64,000 bases of DNA from Pseudobdellovibrio sp031428275. GTDB lineage: Bacteria; Bdellovibrionota; Bdellovibrionia; Bdellovibrionales; Bdellovibrionaceae. Positions within the stretch are counted from its first letter, which is position 1, and each line of letters opens with the position of its first letter. The notes under the pieces were generated by a model. The model was not told the DNA's origin, did no database searches, and was given only the letters and a program-made list of their open reading frames with translations. The translations under genes were made by a program, and so were the position numbers. The DNA is taken from assembly GCA_031428275.1 (NCBI GenBank), contig JANPPC010000009.1, positions 87,578-151,577 on the forward strand. The letters run 5' to 3'. Below, one piece after another: positions 1 through 6,839 of this stretch.

Positions 1-120
1 CGAAATGACGGCCGCGGCTAGTAAAGCGAAAAATACGCGAACGAAAACTGATTTTAAACTAAATGGTGATTTTTGAGTATCTCGGCCGGTGGTATCAGCA
101 GATGAAATCGTAATTTTCAT
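1..120 (-). CDS. Partial membrane-anchored protein, N-terminus only
   Basis: An ATG at 118-120 opens a frame that runs off the left edge, giving 40 codons. The first ~23 residues are polar (MKITISSADTTGRD...), followed by a hydrophobic stretch (VFVRVFFALLAAAVIS) that looks like a transmembrane or signal-anchor helix. No clear Shine-Dalgarno precedes the ATG. It lies downstream of a radical SAM maturase and a candidate peptide precursor on the same strand, so it could be a transporter or protease subunit of that cassette, but this is inference from position only. Function not recognisable from 40 residues. Confidence 0.5.
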   Translation of the reverse strand, partial: MKITISSADTTGRDTQKSPFSLKSVFVRVFFALLAAAVIS

Positions 121-203
121 AGCTACTGTTTAAATGAAATTTAGGAAGAAATCTAGAATATAGCTTTGAAGTAAGAAGGAAATGAGCTGGAAGCCTCTGT
201 GAA

Positions 204-314
204 CTAGCCAGCTGAATCGGGTCCACCCGTAGGTGGGCAAGAAATACCCGTTGAACGCGTTGGAATGCGCTTAACCGGTTTTACTTTCACAATGTGTTTA
301 GTCGATGTTTCCAT
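204..314 (-). CDS. Candidate RiPP precursor peptide, 36 aa
   Basis: ATG at 312-314, stop TAG at 204-206, with an in-frame stop two codons upstream of the ATG, so the ORF is bounded. A GAAAGG Shine-Dalgarno lies about 10 bases before the ATG. The N-terminal half is basic and leader-like (KHIVKVKPVKRIPTR); the C-terminal half is small, Gly/Pro-rich and has one Cys (STGISCPPTGGPDSAG, Cys26). It starts 23 bases after the stop of the radical SAM/SPASM gene on the same strand. Radical SAM/SPASM enzymes commonly modify short peptides encoded beside them, so this is the natural substrate candidate. The single Cys would suit a thioether link; there is no aromatic residue in the core for a cyclophane. 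No homology evidence; it could be a chance ORF. Confidence 0.5.
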   Translation of the reverse strand: METSTKHIVKVKPVKRIPTRSTGISCPPTGGPDSAG

Positions 315-337
315 ATGTTTTTAGCCTTTCAATGCGT

Positions 338-1684
338 CTATACGACCGCGGCTCGTGCCTTCTTATAGTACAAGATTGTTAAAAGAATCAAGCCTCGAGT
401 GCGTTCGCAAAACATTTCGTCTTTTTTATGTTTGTCGCCCGTATGCTCGCGGTGAACGTACATGCAGCCACCACCGCAGACGAAGCGTGCCCAGCAATTG
501 TTGCAGTTATTTAATTCTATTAGAGGTTTCTGATACTTACCGAGTTTGTCATAGTCTAGCTGTAAGTTTTCGCCGACGATTTCATCGTTTTCACCGACCA
601 GCCAGGGGCAGGTGTAGACTCTATTTTTCGCATCAATCATCAGATAACTTTTGCCTGCTCCGCAAAAATTTTCAATGCGCTGCTGTGAATCTAATACATC
701 AAAGTAGGCGTTGATAGTTCTGATTTTACGTAGTTCGTTTTCTCCGCCGGTCTGCCATGCGATTTCAGCAATCTCGGCCATTTGTTTCAAATATTCGGCT
801 TGCGTGTTTTGATCACGTTCAGCGTAGGCGTAATTGAATTCACACCAATCAACATTAAGTGATTTAAAAAACAAATAGTTATCTTTGATGTTTGAATTTT
901 CTTTGGTAACAACCGCAGCAATTCCAACTGAAAGTAAATTGTCGCGAATAGAGATTAGCTTTTTTAAACCATCTAACGTGGCCTCGGTCGAACTTTTCCC
1001 ATTTTTAGCGGGGCGCATTTGATCGTTGATTTCTTTTGTTCCGTCTAAGCTTACGGTCACGTAAATCTTTATCGTCTTAAGCATCTCGATGACTTTGTCG
1101 GTGATCAAAGTACCGTTGGTGGTAACCATGAATTTGCACTGAATATTTTTTGGTTTGGCTTCAGCGATGACGTAATCGTAGATCACTTTCATGGCTTCGG
1201 GATATAGAAATGGTTCGCCGCCAACGAATGACAAACTAAATGTGCTGCCAGATTTCAAGCTTTCTAAAAAAAACTTTAACTGCGGTAAGGTTTTTTCGAT
1301 CGATACTTTGTTGATCGCTTCGCCGTATGTTCCGTCGCCGCCGGCCGCGCAATAGGTGCATTTTAAGTTGCAGATTTGCGTAACGTTTAAGGTAAGGCTT
1401 TTGATTCCGAATTTGACTTCACCTGAAAGAACTTCAAGGTTTTGCTCATCATTCCACTGTTTAAGGTGTCGAAATGACTCTGTTTCATCAAAACTTGGAC
1501 TTAAAGCTAAACGGGGAACGGTTGATGATTTCAGCTCGATCGGAGTCATTTGGCTGAAAATTTCTTCGCTAACTTCGGCCACCTCTAAATTACGGGCATG
1601 AAAAGCGGTAATACCGTTCTCAGCCTTGTAAGCGATGATGTCGTCGAAGCGTTTTAAGTTCACAGAAGTAGTCCCCTTTTGCAC
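338..1684 (-). CDS. Radical SAM/SPASM peptide maturase
   Basis: A 448-aa protein with a radical SAM core whose 4Fe-4S motif is CNLKCTYC (C-x3-C-x2-C, about residue 105). It carries a full C-terminal SPASM domain: a Cys pair near residues 342-360, then C-x2-C-x5-C-x3-C in NCNNCWARFVCGGGCM, then a final Cys in MFCER. SPASM domains bind auxiliary clusters in enzymes that modify peptides (sactisynthases, ranthipeptide and quinohaemoprotein maturases, PqqE). The first ~60 residues resemble the small N-terminal recognition region of such maturases. The start is GTG at 1682-1684, with AAGGA about 19 bases upstream, so it may be imprecise. The neighbouring 36-aa ORF (204-314) and 88-aa secreted protein (1790-2056) are substrate candidates. 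Confidence 0.9.
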   Translation of the reverse strand: MQKGTTSVNLKRFDDIIAYKAENGITAFHARNLEVAEVSEEIFSQMTPIELKSSTVPRLALSPSFDETESFRHLKQWNDEQNLEVLSGEVKFGIKSLTLNVTQICNLKCTYCAAGGDGTYGEAINKVSIEKTLPQLKFFLESLKSGSTFSLSFVGGEPFLYPEAMKVIYDYVIAEAKPKNIQCKFMVTTNGTLITDKVIEMLKTIKIYVTVSLDGTKEINDQMRPAKNGKSSTEATLDGLKKLISIRDNLLSVGIAAVVTKENSNIKDNYLFFKSLNVDWCEFNYAYAERDQNTQAEYLKQMAEIAEIAWQTGGENELRKIRTINAYFDVLDSQQRIENFCGAGKSYLMIDAKNRVYTCPWLVGENDEIVGENLQLDYDKLGKYQKPLIELNNCNNCWARFVCGGGCMYVHREHTGDKHKKDEMFCERTRGLILLTILYYKKARAAVV

Positions 1685-1789
1685 TGAATGAAAGTCGATA
1701 TCCTTAAATGAGCAACATGGGGGCCAGCAATGGGCTAGCGAAAGACCCGCGGCAAATATGCGGGCGATGGGTTAAAATGACTGGTTAGG

Positions 1790-2056
1790 CTATTGAGCTT
1801 TTACAGATTCAACAACTTGTTTAACTAACGATTCTTTTTGCGCGTCAGTCATTTTCGACCACGAAATTGAGTCTAAGTTGACCAATTCTACCAGTGCGGC
1901 TTCAAGACCGTCTTGGTTTAATAATTTAAGATGGCTGGCGATATCTAGAAACTGATGCATTTCATTCGAGATCATTTGGCGTTCGAAATCACCTTGTGAT
2001 GCGAACGCGCTGAATGAAACAGTTAGTGCTAATGCCACGGCGAAAATGTTTTTCAT
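1790..2056 (-). CDS. Small secreted protein, 88 aa
   Basis: Begins with a clear Sec signal peptide (MKNIFAVALALTVSFSAFA, cleavage after SAFA), leaving a mature chain of about 69 residues that is acidic, helical-looking and without Cys. AGGAAG sits 6 bases before the ATG. The gene lies about 105 bases upstream of the radical SAM gene on the same strand. A weak hairpin (CCCGC...GCGGG, 1746-1764) lies between them, so they may be co-transcribed with some attenuation. It could be a periplasmic partner or alternative substrate of the cassette, or unrelated. Family not recognised. Confidence 0.75.
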   Translation of the reverse strand: MKNIFAVALALTVSFSAFASQGDFERQMISNEMHQFLDIASHLKLLNQDGLEAALVELVNLDSISWSKMTDAQKESLVKQVVESVKAQ

Positions 2057-2491
2057 AAAACTTCCTTTGCTGATGCAGCTAAAGACTCATTGTTAAAAGC
2101 TAATTTCAAAAAGTAAGGTGCAAGAGTTTGGCCCGCGCAGAAGCAATTAAACGTGTCGACACGGCGCAATTCTTCGGTGGGAGCAGTTTTCGGCAGCCAA
2201 GCTGTCTAGAATATTATCTAAGCGGGGGCTCATTATGAGATTTGTGGGTTAGGCACATTTATTTCATTTAAGCGGTATCTAGATCAGGCGCTGCTTGCTT
2301 GATCCATGCAGAGTAGGCGTTCTTACGCGGGTTTTAAAATCACGGCCGCAATGAACCAAGCCCGAAGAACGTGGCCCTTCGACCATAGCCTGGTACGAGT
2401 TCGAGGATGTTTACGATAAACCGATTCAAATTTTAGGCTGCAGCCTAGCCACCCACACCATTCTAGAATAAAATGTAGAAAGGGCCAATAG
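2057..2491. other. 435-base intergenic stretch with three inverted repeats
   Basis: No convincing gene is seen. It contains a 12-base perfect palindrome CGTGTCGACACG at 2152-2163, an imperfect hairpin with GATCA/TGATC arms at 2282-2304, and a 14-base perfect palindrome TAGGCTGCAGCCTA at 2434-2447, about 45 bases past the stop of the large lipoprotein gene. None is followed by a T-run on either strand, so they are not typical intrinsic terminators. An 82-codon reading frame on the minus strand (2323-2571) overlaps the end of the lipoprotein gene out of frame and looks spurious. Confidence 0.5.
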
Positions 2492-5400
2492 TTACGGGCT
2501 TGTCCGCACGAGGCGGAACCCGAAATCGCTGTAGCGAGAACTGTGGCCGGATAGGTTGCGATAATTTGCACTTAAGCCCCGGGCATCGAAGTTCCAACTA
2601 CCACCCCGTACGACGCGGTAAGAGCCCGCCGCTGGTCCTTGCGGATTTACACCACCAGTAAGCTGACCGTCATGCCAATCCGAAAGCCAATGCCAAACAT
2701 TTCCCACGATTCCATAAACTGCTTTACCGTTAATTAAAAGGGGCTTCTCTTGTCCTACTGGCTGACTTTTCTTTCCACTATTTACATTATATACAGCATA
2801 GCCATCAAGCCCAGCTTCACTATCTCCATGTAAATACTGACTGTTTGCTAAACCTCGCTGCCTTAAAACATATTCATACTCAGCTTCCGTCGGCAAACGA
2901 TAAACACTTCCTTTTTTATGTCCTGGAAATAATTCATTTAAATTTTTTTGAATATGAACGTCATCTGACTTAGATACTTCATTTAAAGCCTTCGTCCAAA
3001 TAACAATATCATTATACGATACTTGCTCTACCGGATTAAATTCACCTTTACAGCGTGACGGATCAGCATTTAGTTTTATTTCTTCTGCTAAATACTTTTG
3101 TGATAATTCAACGATTTCTTTCCACTGCTTTTGTGTGGTATGGGTCGACATCAATTGAAAAGCTTTCGGGATTGTAGTTGAGATTTTTTGAAATCCCATT
3201 CTAAATTTTCCCGGACCGATATCTACAAAACCCATAATTGGCATTCCCATAGGGTAATCGAGCGTTTTTACATTTGTGCGCTCACGCACTTCGATCTTTG
3301 CTGATTTTAATTCCGGGTGTCGATCTTGAATCAAATCGGCCATTTCATTTCTTCCCATCAAACGAAGCTGTTCGATCATATTCAGTCCAAATTCATCTTT
3401 TGATGAAAAATCCACATCAGGTTGATTTAATATCCACTCAACTATTGCTTTTTGATTGGCATGCGCGGCAATGATAATAGGTAAAAATCCACTTTCGTTT
3501 TTTGTGTTTAAATTAAATAGATTAAGACTTATCAGCGTACCTAATGTTGCTGTATCTGATGCCTGAAGGGTTAGTTCCCATTTTGCCTCTAGTCCATTGT
3601 AAAAATTCTTACGACGTTCGTTATTTGATTTTCCCCACTGACGAATCTCAGAAATCATTTGTGTTTTTTCTTGATCATTAAATTTTGAAAAATCTTTATC
3701 AGAAATAGATCCATCGCCAACGACCATAATCTCAAATACAGCCTGCTTTTTGACTTGGAATGACACATTTTCGCGGTCAAGGATTTGTTTTAAGTCAGCT
3801 TTATATTGTTCTGTTTTATATAATCCAAGCCGCTCTAATTGGCCGACAAAAGCTCCGCTTGAAATATACTTTAAAAGATCTTCTTCTTTTGCTGATGATT
3901 TTAAATATAAAAAATCTTTGATTAATCTATTCTTATCTAAATTTGCATCCGCCATTTGCGGAGAATATTTACGACCTGCTGTGATTTCGATATTCTGGGC
4001 CTGCATTTTTTGTTCAAAAATGATCGGATCAAAAAACTGCACATCCAATTTATCATAAGCCCGTGAATATTCACTTGGGAAATTGTACTGATGTGTCGTT
4101 GGGGTAAAGGTTTGTAGTGGCGCCGTAAGCTTTGGTAAAATCTCTTGCGCCACAAAATGTCTTGTTGCATCTACATTGGATAAGCCGTCATGGTCGCCCA
4201 CGTCGTCCGGTAAAACTAACTTATAACCTTTTTCGGCTAAACTTTTAGAAACTGCTGTTAAAAACATTTGCATTTTATTATTTGAAATATTTTGTATTTT
4301 ATCAGCAAAGGCAACTTTTTCTGTTTTACCTGTTCGCGCATTTTTAGCTTGACCTAAGACCACCGTCAAATGACCACTCGAATGATTATCTTTATCAGTC
4401 ATCGTAAAATAGTTGTAATTAGGATCTAAGGCCTTTGAAAAATAAGTTCTTGATGCACAATCACCCCCTAAGCAAGATCTAAACGGCGATTCTTGAATTG
4501 AAAGACTTCTGACCCTGACTGTTTCAGTTTGTCTTGTCGTCATTTTGCCTAGTAAAACTTGCTGCTTTAGGTTTTGAACATTTCTTTGCGGAACTTCATT
4601 TTTAGTAAACCCGGTCGGGAAATCTATTTTTAATTTATTTTGTAAATCTAAAGTGCTTGAATAACCCAAATCTTTCGACAAAGAATTAGCCTCATCTAAA
4701 ATTTTTTCTAAACCTTCAACTTTTTCTAATCCATTTTTACTTTTTAGAAGTGTCTGGGTTGCTTGGTTTCCGTAACCATTTGTATAGACAAGATCAACCA
4801 TAGCCTGACGAATATTTAAAGTATTGCGGCCTTTTTTATCCAACCATTCTTGCAAGTATTTTAAGGTTTTAAATAAGGCCAGCGTTTTTTGTGTGTACTC
4901 TTGGTTGTTATCTTTTAATTTGGCTAAAAGATTGCGATTGGTTTTACTTATTATTCGATTTAAATAGGTCTCAAAATTCTTTTTATTTCTAGATTCAAAT
5001 TCTGATTTTAATTTACGGTACGCGTCTTTGTCAGATTGCAAAGAGTCTTTTCCCAATTTTTTCTGCATCGCCTGAAGCTCGGCTGGTACTGCAGAATCTT
5101 TATAATCTAGAACTTTTTTCCAAAAACCTAAATTGGACTCAATCTGAAATAAATTATTTCTAATATCTGCGGCGGTTTGAATTTGTGATTTTAAATAATT
5201 TGCTAGTAGGCCAGGGGTTTCATAGGTTTTCTCAACGGCTGAAATTTCATACTCTGGAAAGTGAAGCTTGATAAGCTCGGGGTGCTTTTGTAATTCATCA
5301 AGAACACTTTTTAAATTACGTCCTATATCTATCTCAGCATAACCAAAAAAAAACTTTCGGTAAACATCGAAAATATCCACTTGATTCGGATTTAATAGCA

Positions 5401-5641
5401 TTCCTTCAGTCATCGCCTGCCCCAACGACATCATATCCGTAATTTCTTTTTTTGAATTAAATAAATCGACACACTGATGGTCTGCTGCCGGACGACGATT
5501 GTATTCTGCAACGCTGCAGAAACCTGCCTTATTTAGCTCTGTTTCTTCAGGTTGAACAATGGGTTGAACAATGGGTTGAACCGAAGCACAGGCCGATAAA
5601 AATAAATACAATACACCCATTAAAAAAATCGACTTTTCCAT
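2492..5641 (-). CDS. Large lipoprotein with ankyrin-like region and C-terminal FGE-fold domain
   Basis: A 1049-aa protein starting with a lipoprotein signal (FLMGVLYLFLSACAS; lipobox LSAC), followed by a short tandem repeat VQPIVQPIVQP encoded by a repeated 12-base unit. Residues ~30-390 are charged and helical. Around residue 400 is a segment with two Cys (SCLGGDCASRTYF) that I cannot place. Residues ~695-765 look like ankyrin repeats (GFLPIIIAAHANQKAIVEWIL...). The last ~240 residues are a formylglycine-generating-enzyme/SUMF1-type fold (YRLPTEAEYEY, GNVWHWLSDW, RVVRGGSWNFDARG, FGFRLVR). The two catalytic Cys of true FGEs are absent from the RGGSW...FGFR segment, so it is probably a binding or structural domain. 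The gene is visibly richer in A+T than its neighbours, hinting at transfer. The ATG has only a weak Shine-Dalgarno. Confidence 0.85.
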   Translation of the reverse strand: MEKSIFLMGVLYLFLSACASVQPIVQPIVQPEETELNKAGFCSVAEYNRRPAADHQCVDLFNSKKEITDMMSLGQAMTEGMLLNPNQVDIFDVYRKFFFGYAEIDIGRNLKSVLDELQKHPELIKLHFPEYEISAVEKTYETPGLLANYLKSQIQTAADIRNNLFQIESNLGFWKKVLDYKDSAVPAELQAMQKKLGKDSLQSDKDAYRKLKSEFESRNKKNFETYLNRIISKTNRNLLAKLKDNNQEYTQKTLALFKTLKYLQEWLDKKGRNTLNIRQAMVDLVYTNGYGNQATQTLLKSKNGLEKVEGLEKILDEANSLSKDLGYSSTLDLQNKLKIDFPTGFTKNEVPQRNVQNLKQQVLLGKMTTRQTETVRVRSLSIQESPFRSCLGGDCASRTYFSKALDPNYNYFTMTDKDNHSSGHLTVVLGQAKNARTGKTEKVAFADKIQNISNNKMQMFLTAVSKSLAEKGYKLVLPDDVGDHDGLSNVDATRHFVAQEILPKLTAPLQTFTPTTHQYNFPSEYSRAYDKLDVQFFDPIIFEQKMQAQNIEITAGRKYSPQMADANLDKNRLIKDFLYLKSSAKEEDLLKYISSGAFVGQLERLGLYKTEQYKADLKQILDRENVSFQVKKQAVFEIMVVGDGSISDKDFSKFNDQEKTQMISEIRQWGKSNNERRKNFYNGLEAKWELTLQASDTATLGTLISLNLFNLNTKNESGFLPIIIAAHANQKAIVEWILNQPDVDFSSKDEFGLNMIEQLRLMGRNEMADLIQDRHPELKSAKIEVRERTNVKTLDYPMGMPIMGFVDIGPGKFRMGFQKISTTIPKAFQLMSTHTTQKQWKEIVELSQKYLAEEIKLNADPSRCKGEFNPVEQVSYNDIVIWTKALNEVSKSDDVHIQKNLNELFPGHKKGSVYRLPTEAEYEYVLRQRGLANSQYLHGDSEAGLDGYAVYNVNSGKKSQPVGQEKPLLINGKAVYGIVGNVWHWLSDWHDGQLTGGVNPQGPAAGSYRVVRGGSWNFDARGLSANYRNLSGHSSRYSDFGFRLVRTSP

Positions 5642-5862
5642 GGTATTTTATCGGATGAACTAACGATTGTATAAACTTGACCTATGTCAGTCTTATGCAT
5701 AGTTTCGCTTAGCTAAGAAGCTGTCCCGATTTATCGCCCATTCGCTGCGTAGCACTAAGTGGATGGTTGCTTCAAATCGGTGTTGAATAGGACCATTGTC
5801 CAGTCAAGTCGGTGGCAAAGTTAAATGACGAAACGTTTTTGATCAGCGAAAATAGCTGAATA

Positions 5863-6825
5863 ATGAGAGTAAAATTTTGGGGAGTCCGCGGTTCGCTGCC
5901 AAGCTCTTTAGACACATTTGGCTGGATCGGGCACATCGAAAAACTAATGAACGAGTTTTTCAGCTCTGGTTTTAAAGAACAAAAAGACATTTCGACATTC
6001 ATCAGTAAAAAACCACCGGCAGCCGTTGGCGGTTTTGGTTCGGCCACGACCTGCGTAGAAGTGACTGCAGATTCTAAGTCAATCATCTTAGACGGCGGTA
6101 GCGGCTTAAAGTTTTTAAGTGATCATCTTGAGATTTCAGGACGCATAGAAACTGAAAATGAGTTTCATATTCTGATGACCCATTTTCACTTCGATCATAT
6201 TTTGGGTTTACCATTTTTTGCGCCGCATTTTATGAAGGGTAAAAAAATTCATTATTATTCTGTGCAGTCTGAAACCGAAAAAATTGTGCGTGATCTTTTT
6301 AAGAAGCCGATTTTCCCGGTCGGGTTTGAACATTTGTCAGCGAATATCGAATTTCACACCATTGCTCCGTACCAGAAAATTTCAATTAATGGCTTTGATG
6401 TGACCGCTTATCAAATGGATCATCCTGACCCTTCATTTGGTTTTCGCGTCGAAAAAGGTGGCAAAGTTTACGCGCACGCCGTCGATCACGAAGCTTTACG
6501 TTTAACGCGCGATCAGTTAGGTTCAGACGCGGGTTTGTTTGAGAATGCCGATCTACTTTATTTCGATGCACAATACGAAGAAGCAGATATGGCTGTTAAG
6601 AAAGGTTGGGGACATGGAACTTGTGATCGAGGCTTTCAAGTTGCTGCCCATTTTCGTGTTAAACAAGTACTTTTTGCTCACCATGATCCTTCTTTTTCTA
6701 TTGAGGATTCTTGGGTTCACAAGAAAAAAGCCGAAGCCGATTTCACGAACAAGTTCGCCAAATATTTCACGCAAAATAAATTAGTTTGGGATTTCACCTT
6801 CGAAGGCCAAGTCATTAATCTTTAA
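5863..6825 (+). CDS. Metallo-beta-lactamase-fold hydrolase
   Basis: A 320-aa MBL-fold protein. It opens with the VKFWGVRGSLPSS strand typical of the PhnP/RNase Z-like (COG1235/1234) branch, then GSATTCVEV, the metal motif THFHFDHILG (HxHxDH, about residues 107-113), further ligands in HPDPSFGFRVE, VDHEAL, and a late His in FAHHDPSF. These are Zn/Fe-dependent phosphodiesterases or related hydrolases; the substrate cannot be told. No signal peptide, so cytoplasmic. It is transcribed away from the large lipoprotein and converges with the penicillin-binding protein gene; a perfect palindrome fills the gap between the two stops. Confidence 0.85.
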   Translation: MRVKFWGVRGSLPSSLDTFGWIGHIEKLMNEFFSSGFKEQKDISTFISKKPPAAVGGFGSATTCVEVTADSKSIILDGGSGLKFLSDHLEISGRIETENEFHILMTHFHFDHILGLPFFAPHFMKGKKIHYYSVQSETEKIVRDLFKKPIFPVGFEHLSANIEFHTIAPYQKISINGFDVTAYQMDHPDPSFGFRVEKGGKVYAHAVDHEALRLTRDQLGSDAGLFENADLLYFDAQYEEADMAVKKGWGHGTCDRGFQVAAHFRVKQVLFAHHDPSFSIEDSWVHKKKAEADFTNKFAKYFTQNKLVWDFTFEGQVINL

Positions 6826-6839
6826 AACGGTTAACCGTT
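6826..6839. repeat. 14-base perfect palindrome between convergent genes
   Basis: AACGGTTAACCGTT lies exactly between the stop of the MBL hydrolase (6823-6825) and the stop of the PBP gene (6838-6840). It might act as a short bidirectional hairpin, but it has no loop or T-run, so terminator activity is doubtful. Confidence 0.35.

Noticed and set aside
121..203. Possible structured RNA (AGCTGG/CCAGCT arms around 188-213) after the 36-aa ORF
   Set aside because: Long loop, no T-run and no match to a riboswitch or small RNA I know; it may only be a 3' stabilising hairpin.
2323..2571. An 82-codon minus-strand reading frame overlapping the end of the large lipoprotein gene
   Set aside because: It is out of frame with the FGE-type C-terminus it overlaps, has no signal or domain, and its only start lies inside that gene.
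2492..3200. Possible diversity-generating retroelement target, because FGE-fold C-termini with GFR endings are typical variable proteins
   Set aside because: No reverse transcriptase, template repeat or Asn-codon-rich variable segment is present nearby.
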